Positions 22,143-29,964 of a DNA stretch of 64,000 nt are shown here, one piece after another. The stretch covers positions 1 through 64,000 of the forward strand of contig NZ_RCVN01000010.1 of the NCBI RefSeq assembly GCF_003697915.1, read 5' to 3'. Each line of letters opens with the position of its first letter. Position 1 is the first letter of the stretch. This DNA comes from Staphylococcus pseudoxylosus. Its GTDB lineage: Bacteria > Bacillota > Bacilli > Staphylococcales > Staphylococcaceae. The notes under the pieces were generated by a model. The model ran no database searches, was not told where the DNA came from, and worked only from the letters and a program-made list of their open reading frames with translations. Made by a program: the position numbers and the translations under genes.

Positions 22143-22439
22143 TTAAACTTCGTCGTATTTTCCAGTAAGTGTCTCAATAGTAATACCTTCTGGCACATGA
22201 TAAAACTTAACTTGACTTATTGTACTAGGTATCTCTAATTCAACCATACGCTCGTTTAATTTTTGAATTAAAATTAGGCATTCATTCATTTCGCCTTGAA
22301 CAGTTGTTTCTAATGGACCCACTCTGTAGGTTAATCCCGAATCATCAATGACTTTAATTGCTTCATCTACGTATGGAATAACATCTTCTCCGTTGGCGGT
22401 TTTAGGAATAATCTGAATACTCATCAAAGTATCATTCAT
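22143..22439 (-). CDS. MTH1187/YqgV family thiamine-binding protein
   Basis: 98-aa single-domain protein of the MTH1187 family (DUF77), ferredoxin-like fold, whose members bind thiamine. Family features are the opening MSIQIIPKTANGED, the YVDEAIKVIDDSGLTYRVGPLETTVQGE stretch with the conserved GPxETxxEG-like motif, and a C-terminal strand. The usual Glu of the last motif is also present. It is 2.4 kb from thiW, another thiamine-related gene. Role in thiamine handling is inferred. Confidence 0.8.
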   Translation of the reverse strand: MNDTLMSIQIIPKTANGEDVIPYVDEAIKVIDDSGLTYRVGPLETTVQGEMNECLILIQKLNERMVELEIPSTISQVKFYHVPEGITIETLTGKYDEV

Positions 22440-22547
22440 GTTATTACAACCCCTTAATTATTTAACTTATTGTCAGTTTATCAAATTATAAGTTAAAGGC
22501 ATAGTTAAAAGTGAATGAACATATTAATGCATTTTAGTCCCTAATAA

Positions 22548-23444
22548 TCAAAAATCTTCTTCTATCTGTTTCATCATCATCATTTTTGCAATCATGCCAC
22601 CATTAGCAGCTGAATCTAATAATTGACCCGCAAAATTATCTTTAGCTTCACCAGCTACATACAATCCTTCAACAGATGTTTCTCCGTATATATCAGTTTC
22701 GAATTTACCATCTCCGTCTCGCGTTATACTTAATTGATTTAAGAAATCAAATTGTGTATCCCAATACATCTTTGCAAATGCACCTTCTACTGAAACAATT
22801 TGCTCATCGATTAACTCAATGCCATCTAAATGTCCATTGTTTCCAATCAATCGTGCAATAGGTTCTGTATAGATATCAATACCTTTGTTGTTTAACAATG
22901 CTTTGTCTGCTTCAAGAACCTCCTTTTCTCCATTTGTAAACACGACTAATTCTTGTGAAAAGTTACTTAACAATTTGACCATATGAAGCAGCATTTCACC
23001 TGAATAAATAACCGCAAGTTTTTTATTACGCATTTCATACCCATCACACCAAGGGCAATAAAAGATAGATCGGCCATAAAAGTCATTAAAATTTGTAATA
23101 TCAGGGCCATGTTCCCTTAATCCTGTAGCTAATAACACTTGTCTTGCATTATAAGTTTGGACTTGTGTTTTAACTATAAATTCCTTATCTATTTTCTCTA
23201 TTTGTTCTACATGTGCTTCCAAGTAAGTAACATCATTATATTTAACCACGTCTGCTTTAGATTTTCTTTTAAATTCGGTTGGTTTAACACCATCTTGCGT
23301 TAAAAAACCATGCGACAGTTGAGTAACCCTATTACGCGGTTTATCCTCGTCGATTATAAGTGTTCGTTTCATACTTCTACCGAAATTTAATGCAGCATTT
23401 AAGCCTGCCGGACCTCCACCAATAATAATTACGTCATAATACAT
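22548..23444 (-). CDS. Thioredoxin reductase-like FAD/NAD(P)-dependent oxidoreductase
   Basis: 298-aa flavoprotein of the TrxB-like class II pyridine nucleotide-disulfide family. The FAD motif is DVIIIGGGPAGLNAALN at residues 4-20. A redox CxxC, Cys130-Pro-Trp-Cys133 followed by DGYE, stands where thioredoxin reductases have CATCDG. The NAD(P) domain is shortened and degenerate around LAVIYSGEML. The C-terminal FAD element is GLYVAGEA. The changed CxxC and NADPH site argue against the housekeeping TrxB. It lies 65 bp after an Rrf2-type regulator on the same strand, so it is probably that regulator's target. Substrate unknown. Confidence 0.83.
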   Translation of the reverse strand: MYYDVIIIGGGPAGLNAALNFGRSMKRTLIIDEDKPRNRVTQLSHGFLTQDGVKPTEFKRKSKADVVKYNDVTYLEAHVEQIEKIDKEFIVKTQVQTYNARQVLLATGLREHGPDITNFNDFYGRSIFYCPWCDGYEMRNKKLAVIYSGEMLLHMVKLLSNFSQELVVFTNGEKEVLEADKALLNNKGIDIYTEPIARLIGNNGHLDGIELIDEQIVSVEGAFAKMYWDTQFDFLNQLSITRDGDGKFETDIYGETSVEGLYVAGEAKDNFAGQLLDSAANGGMIAKMMMMKQIEEDF

Positions 23445-23509
23445 TTGATTCGCTCCTTTGCAACTTTTGAAGACTCTTAATATCTATAATTGGTTTAAAT
23501 TATAAGAAC

Positions 23510-23899
23510 TTAGCTATCAGCCAAGTCCTTTAAAGTCTTACCTTCTAAATTGGTAATTAAACTATGCTCTGCTTCGTCCATAATTTGTTTAATTGGGCAT
23601 TCTTTAGCATGATTAAAACTATCTTCCAATAAGCTTTGCTTGCCATCAATGGTAATAATGACTTCATATATTGAAACGTCTTCCCAACCAGTTTTTAATT
23701 GATAGCCACCTTTCGCGCCACTACTAGCTGAAATAATGCCCACCTTTACAAGACGTGTCAATATTTTCGATAAATATGTCGTTGAGACTTTTAACGCTGT
23801 TGCTAAATCTTGTACTGGAATCTTGCTTGATTCACCATTACTTTTAATCATATATAAAAGTGCATGTAATGCATAATCTGTCGCTTTAGAACATTTCAT
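23510..23899 (-). CDS. Rrf2-family transcriptional regulator
   Basis: 129-aa winged-helix protein. The N-terminus KCSKATDYALHALLYM and the recognition helix region VSTTYLSKILTRLVKVG, followed by SGAKGGYQL, are standard Rrf2. Only two Cys are present: Cys3 and Cys101 (AKECPIK). The three-Cys cluster that holds Fe-S in IscR and NsrR is absent, so thiol-based sensing with Cys101 is more likely, as in S. aureus HypR. A perfect 8-bp inverted repeat just upstream is the presumed autoregulatory operator. It precedes the flavoprotein gene. Confidence 0.88.
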   Translation of the reverse strand: MKCSKATDYALHALLYMIKSNGESSKIPVQDLATALKVSTTYLSKILTRLVKVGIISASSGAKGGYQLKTGWEDVSIYEVIITIDGKQSLLEDSFNHAKECPIKQIMDEAEHSLITNLEGKTLKDLADS

Positions 23900-23916
23900 A
23901 TTTTATCAACTTCCTA

Positions 23917-23941
23917 ATTGTAGATATCGTTAGTCTACAAT
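23917..23941. promoter_or_regulatory. Palindromic operator of the Rrf2 regulator
   Basis: Arms ATTGTAGA (23917-23924) and TCTACAAT (23934-23941) are exact inverted repeats around a 9-bp centre. On the minus strand a -35 TTGCAA lies 17 bp from a -10 TATTGT that overlaps the outer arm, and the Shine-Dalgarno AGGAAG follows the inner arm closely. A bound protein would therefore block transcription. Confidence 0.78.
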
Positions 23942-23968
23942 AACTCAATTAGTGATAATTTGCAATCA

Positions 23969-24595
23969 CTATGATTGAATGTTCTGTATAGATTTCACGA
24001 TAGTAGTAGTAAATTCATCCATAAATCGACTCCAATTATGTTGATCTTCACGACTTTTTTTATTATATTTTTGGTTGTCAAAACACATTTTTCTTAATCC
24101 AGGAGTTAACTCTAATTGTACGCCTGCCCCTGTTTTACAACAATTAATAATATTATCATCATGAGCACCTGAAATATGCTCTGGTGCTTGCTCTACACTT
24201 ATATTTAATTGTTCAAATTGTCTAGTCATTTCATGAATAAGTTTTTGATCTTTTCCTCCTATATAGACAATATCTTCATCACCTTCACAACCATGAATTG
24301 CTACGGCATATGTTTTGTTCTTTATCATTTCCATCAATACAGACTGATCATAATTTCGAGAAGTTACATGTAAATCTTCATTCCCTTTTGATTTAGTACC
24401 TTTAAAAGAAAAATAATCATACTCACCTTTTTGCGCAGTTAAATCAGCAATTTCAGTTGTACCTGGTTCGATACCTCCGCCATGTATCGCAGTAATAATT
24501 ACTTGACTATCTAAGTCACGCGTTACAACTTCCCAGTCCTTATTTTCAATTGTCTCCGCTTCTAACTCTGACATTGAATTATACTTATCAGCCAT
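23969..24595 (-). CDS. Poly-gamma-glutamate hydrolase family protein, copy 1
   Basis: 208-aa protein of the gamma-PGA hydrolase family (PghP of Bacillus phage NIT1; DUF867), zinc-dependent enzymes of carboxypeptidase-like fold. The key motif is AIHGGGIEPGTTEIA with the presumed zinc ligands His38 and Glu43; IHGCEGD carries a third His (His101). The conserved GVQLELTPGLR is near the C-terminus. No signal peptide is visible. It is about half identical by eye to the next gene, so the pair is a tandem duplication. Whether it acts on a capsule, on phage-encoded polymer or on another gamma-glutamyl substrate is unknown. Confidence 0.85.
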   Translation of the reverse strand: MADKYNSMSELEAETIENKDWEVVTRDLDSQVIITAIHGGGIEPGTTEIADLTAQKGEYDYFSFKGTKSKGNEDLHVTSRNYDQSVLMEMIKNKTYAVAIHGCEGDEDIVYIGGKDQKLIHEMTRQFEQLNISVEQAPEHISGAHDDNIINCCKTGAGVQLELTPGLRKMCFDNQKYNKKSREDQHNWSRFMDEFTTTIVKSIQNIQS

Positions 24596-24711
24596 ATAAA
24601 ACCCCTTCCAAAGTTTCTATATTTGTATTTCCCTCACATCATTCCTATTAACTTAAGATTTTGTAAAGGGCAACTTAATATTTTTAATTATCCAACGCAA
24701 TACAATTATAA

Positions 24712-25344
24712 TTATTTTGTTTCCTCTACATTGTTTATCGCTTTATTTACAGCTGTCGAAAATACATACATAAACTGTGACCAATTCTGCCTATTTTCTC
24801 TATCATTTAAATTATACTTGTTATTGTTAAAGTATTGTTTTCTTAATGCTACGGTTAATTCTAATTGAACACCAGCATTTTTTTGGCCAGCATTAACAAA
24901 ATTATCCATATGCATACCAGATATATGTGAAGGCGCAGGTTTAACAATGATGTTTACTTTTTCAAGTTGTGATTTTATTTCAGATGCCAGTTCAAAGTCT
25001 CTACCACCAATATAAACTTCAGGCACATCACCCATACATCCATGCAAGGATATAATGTTATGATGACTAGACACCATTTGTGCTAGTTGTGGTTCATCAA
25101 AATGTCTTGATGTAACATGTAATTCATTATTCTTATTGTTTCTTATACCTTTAAAAGAATAAAAACTATGGTCACCTTGCTCACTAATTAACTGTGCTAT
25201 TTCTGTGGTTCCTCGCTCTATCGCCCCGCCATGTATTGCAGTTATGAGTGTTGTTGATTTCTTACTTGCTGTTTGTATTTCCCATTCTCTATGTTCTGTA
25301 GTCTCTGCAATCAGTTCAGTCATCGACTTAAATTTATCTACCAT
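24712..25344 (-). CDS. Poly-gamma-glutamate hydrolase family protein, copy 2
   Basis: 210-aa paralogue of the downstream gene, with AIHGGAIERGTTEIA, SLHGCMGD and GVQLELTVALR aligned and HVTSR shared. GGAGGC lies about 9 nt before the ATG at 25344; the frame extending to 25362 overlaps that ribosome site. It is upstream of copy 1 by 116 bp on the same strand, so both may be one transcript. It lacks a signal peptide. The catalytic residues appear intact in both copies, so neither looks like a pseudogene. Confidence 0.85.
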   Translation of the reverse strand: MVDKFKSMTELIAETTEHREWEIQTASKKSTTLITAIHGGAIERGTTEIAQLISEQGDHSFYSFKGIRNNKNNELHVTSRHFDEPQLAQMVSSHHNIISLHGCMGDVPEVYIGGRDFELASEIKSQLEKVNIIVKPAPSHISGMHMDNFVNAGQKNAGVQLELTVALRKQYFNNNKYNLNDRENRQNWSQFMYVFSTAVNKAINNVEETK

Positions 25345-25671
25345 AACTATTGCCTCCGTCAATTAATAACACTATGAAATTTTATAGTAATTTCATATTT
25401 AAATCAAAGCAAAAAACACGATGCAGTATCGCTAATTGTATTCTGCCATAATTGCCTAATCTCATTGATCTATAATGTAACAGTTCTATCTCTTAACGAT
25501 GTTAAGTTTTAGAGCATAGACAAACTTTAGATGATAGTTCCTCTAAGGCTTGCTTATTTATATTTGTATAGTTATTTTTCAAAATAACCGTGGTCTTTTA
25601 TCAATTGATTTATCTAACATAATAAATATTTCACTTTTTAAATTATGAATTATAATCTTTTTTGTGTAATA
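25345..25671. other. Intergenic region upstream of the PGA hydrolase pair
   Basis: About 327 bp of A+T-rich DNA. TATAAT occurs at 25651-25656 on the plus strand, just before the G+C-rich element, with no convincing -35 box. No reading frame could be supported. Confidence 0.4.
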
Positions 25672-25755
25672 TTGGCAGTGATTGGGGCCAGCTCCTACGT
25701 GAACCGTATTAGCTGATTACAACGGGCTAAGGCAGTATCCACGGAACGCGTGCAC
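25672..25755. other. G+C-rich orphan element, possible structured RNA
   Basis: About 84 bp that are more than half G+C by my count, in a window that is roughly one third G+C. It contains short complementary pairs (TTAGC / GCTAA, CCGT / ACGG, CACG / CGTG) and two copies of GGCAGT. No reading frame fits. A TATAAT lies 15 bp upstream on the plus strand and the korB terminator follows directly. I do not recognise it as any named riboswitch, T-box or small RNA. Confidence 0.4.
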
Positions 25756-25793
25756 AAAAAAAACTGTCTACAAAGTTAGAGACTTTGTAGACA
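25756..25793 (-). terminator. Terminator of the korA-korB transcript
   Basis: Perfect 12-bp stem TGTCTACAAAGT (25765-25776) / ACTTTGTAGACA (25782-25793) with a 5-nt loop. On the minus strand it is followed by eight T. On the plus strand the T run is poor. Confidence 0.92.
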
Positions 25794-25831
25794 ATCTGTT
25801 ACTCAACGTAGTTAAGTTTTACTATATATAA

Positions 25832-26698
25832 TTAAACGAATTGTTTTGTTAAGGCCTCAAATTGAGCTTCATCAATATGAAGGTCTTGTTTAGCAAGCGG
25901 CGTGCCATTCATTTCTTCAATTTGTGATTCATAAGATGGCGTTTCTGTATCCTGATAAACAATACCTTTAAGCAGTGAATTATATTCTAATACTTTTTGA
26001 GTCGCTTTCTGTTTGTCAGTTGCGTCGAAGTCTTTGATTTCTTCAATACTTGTTAAATTTTCTTTAAACCAGTCATAAGTATTGACTTTATTGTATGTCA
26101 CACAAGGTGAAAATACATTTACAAATGAAAATCCATCATGATTAATTGCGTCCTCAATCATTTTCGTAAGTCCTTTGATATCACTTGAAAATCCTTGTGC
26201 TACAAATGTTGCTCCTGATGAAAGTGCAAGTTCTAATGGCGCAACATTTTGTTCAATATTCCCTTTTGGTGTGGATTTAGTTACAAATCCCTGTGCTGAA
26301 GATGGTGATGTCTGTCCTTTGGTCAAACCATAAATTTGATTATCCATTACAATGTAAGTCATATTCATGTTTCTACGTAAAGCATGGATTGTATGCCCCA
26401 TACCAATCGCATAACCATCACCGTCACCGCCTGAAGCAATTACTGTTAAATCTTTATTAGCCATTTTCACGCCTTGAGCAAGTGGCAATGAACGTCCATG
26501 TATACCATGTACACCATAAGAATTTACATACCCTGACAAACGTCCTGAACAGCCAATCCCAGTAATAATAGCTACCTCTTCAGGTTCTAATCCAACATTT
26601 GCTGCTGCTTTTTGAATCGCTGCTTGAACTGAAAAATCACCACAACCAGGGCACCAATTTGGTTTCACGTTATTTCTAAAGTCTTTAAATGTTGCCAT
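25832..26698 (-). CDS. korB: 2-oxoacid:ferredoxin oxidoreductase subunit beta
   Basis: 288-aa thiamine diphosphate- and [4Fe-4S]-binding subunit that, with KorA, oxidatively decarboxylates a 2-oxoacid to its CoA ester while reducing ferredoxin. Cluster cysteines are in NWCPGCGDFS, GIGCSGR and SPCVTYN. The ThDP/Mg motif is GDGDGYAIGMGHTIHA with DNQIYGLTKGQ. It follows korA without a gap (ATG directly after the korA stop). 2-oxoglutarate is the usual annotated substrate, but the sequence does not settle it. Confidence 0.93.
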   Translation of the reverse strand: MATFKDFRNNVKPNWCPGCGDFSVQAAIQKAAANVGLEPEEVAIITGIGCSGRLSGYVNSYGVHGIHGRSLPLAQGVKMANKDLTVIASGGDGDGYAIGMGHTIHALRRNMNMTYIVMDNQIYGLTKGQTSPSSAQGFVTKSTPKGNIEQNVAPLELALSSGATFVAQGFSSDIKGLTKMIEDAINHDGFSFVNVFSPCVTYNKVNTYDWFKENLTSIEEIKDFDATDKQKATQKVLEYNSLLKGIVYQDTETPSYESQIEEMNGTPLAKQDLHIDEAQFEALTKQFV

Positions 26699-28459
26699 TT
26701 ATACCAACTCCTTTATTTCTTTAGCAATTTCTAGTCCTTTAGCTTCAATTTCTCTTGGTAAAAATGGTGTACCATCATACTTGGCCTGATTAATTAGTTT
26801 GTCACCTAAATTTACATTCATTTTTAAAATACTAGCAAGTTGTCCTTGATAATTATGTTCCACAACAACAACTTTAGAAGCTTTATCTACTTCTTTTTGT
26901 ATCGATTCACTAGGGAAAGGATGTAATTGTCTAATTTGAAGATGATTGACTTTTAGCCCTTCTTCTTCTAATCTAGCTTTCCCTTCTTGAATTGCACCTT
27001 TTGTTGAAATAAAGCCTAAATATAAAATATCTGCTACTTCATTTTCTGCAGCTAGCTCAACAGGGTCTTGAATAAGTAAGTGTTCTGTTTTTCGCATACG
27101 TTTATCCATTTGCTGTTGTCTATTGTCTGCAGCTTCACTTGTTTTTCCTTCTTCATTATGTTCAACACCAGTTACATGGTGTATACCACCTTTAACGCCT
27201 GGGATAGGTCTTGGTGATACACCACTGTCTGTAAGTGCATAACGTCTAAAGTATGCTTTATCATCTTCTTCACGTTCAATATCTGATTGGATAATTTCGC
27301 CACGATTGATTTCAATTTTACTATAATCTAACTTTTCAACAGTCTGTTTACCTAACGATAATTGTAAGTCACTTAATACAATTACAGGACATTGGTACAT
27401 TTCTGCTAAATTAAATGCTTCCATAGTTAAATAAAAGGCATCCTCGGCATCAGTCGGTGCTACTACAATTTTAGGGATATCACCGTGTGTGCCATATATC
27501 ATCTGCATTAAATCAGATTGTTCTTGTTTTGTAGGTAAACCTGTAGATGGTCCACCACGTTGTGTATTAATAACTACAAATGGTGTTTCTGTCATACCTG
27601 ACAAGCCAATGGCTTCCATCATTAATGAGAGTCCAGGTCCTGCACTCGCTGTGAACGAACGCACACCTGCATAGTTTGAACCAATAGCCATATTTGCCGC
27701 TGCAATTTCATCTTCAGTTTGAACAACCGTGCCGCCAACCTTGGGTAGGTTTTCAATCATATATTCCATGATTTCAGACGCAGGTGTGATTGGGTAAGCT
27801 GCCATAAATCTAGATCCAGCTGATAAAGCGCCTAGTCCAATTGCATCATTTCCAATCATATATAAGTGAGGTGCACCCTTTGTTTCCTCTAAAACAAAAT
27901 CACCATCCACAGTAGTTAATTGTTCATGCATTAAACGATAACCTTCATTCAATGCTTCTATGTTCATTTCTACAACTTTGTCACCTTTTTTAGTAAACAT
28001 ATTTGTAATTAGCGTTTCAAAATCTGAAATATCAAAATCCATGATTGCACAAGTCGCACCTACTGCAACCATATTTTTCATTAAAGCAGTACCTAATTCC
28101 TTTGCAGTCGCAGTAAAAGGTAAATCTATTAATTGTGCGCGACAATCTTCTGGTTTTTCAGGTTTTGCTTTACTATCCGCAATAATCACACTATCTTCGC
28201 GCATTTCTTGATGGTTTAACTCTATTGTTTCTTGATCAAATGCAATTAAGATATCTAAATCATCGCTAATTGCATGTACTGGCGTAGTAGAAACTCTTAT
28301 TTTATTATTTGTGTGGCCGCCTTTAATTCTACTTGAAAAATGACGATATCCGTATAAGTAGTATCCCTTACGATTCATAGCAGTCGCGAAGATTTCTCCA
28401 GTAGATTCAATACCTTCGCCTTGTTGTCCGCCCACTTTCCATGATACTTGTGATTTCAT
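26699..28459 (-). CDS. korA: 2-oxoacid:ferredoxin oxidoreductase subunit alpha (gamma-alpha fusion)
   Basis: 586-aa subunit. Residues 1-190 form the gamma-type domain (WKVGGQQGEGIESTGEIFA, HFSSRIKGGHT). Residues 200-430 form the pyrimidine-binding domain (MIGNDAIGLGALSAG, YPITPASEIMEY, QTEDEIAAANMAIG with the ThDP-activating Glu). The rest is the transketolase C-terminal-like part (VVVEHNYQGQLA). GGAGG lies before the ATG. Together with korB it forms a two-gene operon bounded by terminators at both ends. Confidence 0.94.
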   Translation of the reverse strand: MKSQVSWKVGGQQGEGIESTGEIFATAMNRKGYYLYGYRHFSSRIKGGHTNNKIRVSTTPVHAISDDLDILIAFDQETIELNHQEMREDSVIIADSKAKPEKPEDCRAQLIDLPFTATAKELGTALMKNMVAVGATCAIMDFDISDFETLITNMFTKKGDKVVEMNIEALNEGYRLMHEQLTTVDGDFVLEETKGAPHLYMIGNDAIGLGALSAGSRFMAAYPITPASEIMEYMIENLPKVGGTVVQTEDEIAAANMAIGSNYAGVRSFTASAGPGLSLMMEAIGLSGMTETPFVVINTQRGGPSTGLPTKQEQSDLMQMIYGTHGDIPKIVVAPTDAEDAFYLTMEAFNLAEMYQCPVIVLSDLQLSLGKQTVEKLDYSKIEINRGEIIQSDIEREEDDKAYFRRYALTDSGVSPRPIPGVKGGIHHVTGVEHNEEGKTSEAADNRQQQMDKRMRKTEHLLIQDPVELAAENEVADILYLGFISTKGAIQEGKARLEEEGLKVNHLQIRQLHPFPSESIQKEVDKASKVVVVEHNYQGQLASILKMNVNLGDKLINQAKYDGTPFLPREIEAKGLEIAKEIKELV

Positions 28460-28506
28460 ATCATCTTGCCTCCTAGTGGTTATAATAATTCATTATTCAT
28501 CATATC

Positions 28507-28547
28507 AAAAAATACCACTCTATTACTATGTTAAGAGTGGTATTTTT
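28507..28547 (-). terminator. Terminator between ymdB and korA
   Basis: Arms AAAAATACCACTCT and AGAGTGGTATTTTT enclose a 12-nt loop. The structure begins 28 bp after the ymdB stop. A and T runs at both ends allow bidirectional action. Confidence 0.88.
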
Positions 28548-28574
28548 CAAATTCATACTAATGGACGATACTTT

Positions 28575-29363
28575 TTAAAAGGGGTGATCATCATTAATTA
28601 ACACACGTTCAATATGTGTTGTTTTCCCTTCTTTATTGATATCAATAATAACACCGGATAATACACTTCTGCCTTCGTCTGGCACGACGTGTCTTTGAGG
28701 TAAACTTGTTATAAATCGAGTAATTACTTCATCTCTATTAATCCCTAATATACCATCATAGAAACCCGTCATCCCTACATCTGTGATATAACCTGTGCCG
28801 CCGGGTAAGATACGTTCATCTGAGGTTTGAATATGCGTATGCGTACCCACAACCGCACTCACTTTACCATCTAAGAACCATCCCATTGCATTTTTTTCTG
28901 AAGTAGTCTCAGCATGAAAATCTACAAAAATATAGTCTGTTTCTTTTTGAGCTTCCTTGATCAGCGCATCAGCTTTTTTAAAAGGATCATCAATATCTTG
29001 CATAAATGCTCGACCTTGCAAATTGATAATCGCTAATTTAATTTCATTGATTTGAATAAATCTCATACCTACTCCTGGCGCTTCTTCTGGGAAATTCGCT
29101 GGTCTCACCATACGATTTGCCGATTCAATAAAATCATAAATTTGACGTTGGCCAAAAGTATGATTACCCATTGTCATAAAATCTACGCCTTCTCGCAATA
29201 GATCTTTATATATCTTTTCAGTTAATCCTTTACCATGTGCAGCATTTTCCGCATTTACAATAGTAACTGTAGGACGATACGTTTGTTTCAATTTAGGTAA
29301 ATAAGTTGTAATAGCTTCACGACCTACTTTACCTACTATATCTCCGATAAATAATAATCTCAT
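28575..29363 (-). CDS. ymdB: YmdB family metallophosphoesterase
   Basis: 262-aa calcineurin-like phosphodiesterase of the TIGR00282 family; B. subtilis YmdB hydrolyses 2',3'-cyclic nucleotides and affects biofilm and motility decisions. Metal ligands are visible in FIGDIVGKVGR, VNAENAAHGKG, MGNHTFGQ, DFHAETTSEK and GTHTHIQTSD. It lies downstream of rny, as in Bacillus, but here the 71-aa plus-strand gene and two terminators separate them. Confidence 0.93.
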   Translation of the reverse strand: MRLLFIGDIVGKVGREAITTYLPKLKQTYRPTVTIVNAENAAHGKGLTEKIYKDLLREGVDFMTMGNHTFGQRQIYDFIESANRMVRPANFPEEAPGVGMRFIQINEIKLAIINLQGRAFMQDIDDPFKKADALIKEAQKETDYIFVDFHAETTSEKNAMGWFLDGKVSAVVGTHTHIQTSDERILPGGTGYITDVGMTGFYDGILGINRDEVITRFITSLPQRHVVPDEGRSVLSGVIIDINKEGKTTHIERVLINDDHPF

Positions 29364-29529
29364 TTACATGTTCATCCTCTCTCTTAATGTTAGTTTAATG
29401 CAATTTATTTACGATGAAAAGTATCATTATAAAAATTTCATTAATTTCACTAAGTTTTAATCATAAAATTGGTGGTATAAATGATAATAGGAATTAAATA
29501 ATTCAAAATATAGGAGTTGGAAGTAATAC

Positions 29530-29745
29530 ATGGCAATTAATATTGACCCACAACATTTTGCTGACTTAGTTGTTACAGCAAATCCATCCAAAAGTGAAGA
29601 TCCAGAGGATATAGCAAAAGAAAGTTTAGAACTCTATATCCATGCTTATCGTTTAGCCGAAAGATATGCTAATATTTCAACAAACTGTTATGATACAGCT
29701 GAAATTATTCAAGAAGTTAAAAATGCTGATTTAGAACTAACTTAG
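29530..29745 (+). CDS. Conserved-looking small acidic protein, 71 aa, function unknown
   Basis: I do not recognise a named family. It is an acidic, largely helical protein starting MAINIDPQHFADLVVTANPSKS, with ELYIHAYRLAERYANI in the middle. The reading frame is credible because AGGAGTTGGAAG lies before the ATG and a plus-strand terminator follows at 29811. It is placed alone on the plus strand between ymdB and rny. No membrane segment or signal peptide. Confidence 0.75.
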   Translation: MAINIDPQHFADLVVTANPSKSEDPEDIAKESLELYIHAYRLAERYANISTNCYDTAEIIQEVKNADLELT

Positions 29746-29810
29746 TTTTATATTAGTCTTTTAGCACAAAACATTTAAAGTTAATTTGGAAATGAATATA
29801 AATGATTTTT

Positions 29811-29848
29811 AACACCTTATACGTACTTTTAGCGTATGAGGTGTTTTC
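29811..29848 (+). terminator. Terminator of the 71-aa gene
   Basis: Arms AACACCTTATACG (29811-29823) and CGTATGAGGTGTT (29833-29845), with one mismatch, then TTTTC-like T-rich sequence. Confidence 0.82.
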
Positions 29849-29896
29849 ATTTATTAAGCATTATGTAACTATCAAATCTATATGCTAATTTAAATA

Positions 29897-29936
29897 TAAA
29901 AAAACAAACTAAACAATCATTTCGTTTAGTTTGTTT
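29897..29936 (-). terminator. Terminator of rny
   Basis: Arms AAACAAACTAAAC and GTTTAGTTTGTTT (29924-29936) around a 9-nt loop. On the minus strand it is followed by a T run. The arms are the same as in the recA terminator at 31907-31947. Confidence 0.88.
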
Positions 29937-29964
29937 ACAAATTCATTGTTAAATATTTTTAATC

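Noticed and set aside
25672..25755. G+C-rich element as a 16S rRNA fragment, because of GGGGCCAGCTCCTACG and ATTAGCTGATTACAACGG
   Set aside because: The resemblance to 16S helices is patchy and out of order. It does not extend over any continuous stretch.
25672..25755. T-box leader or cobalamin riboswitch
   Set aside because: The T-box GGGTGGnACCGCG sequence and the B12 box are absent, and no suitable downstream gene follows on the plus strand.
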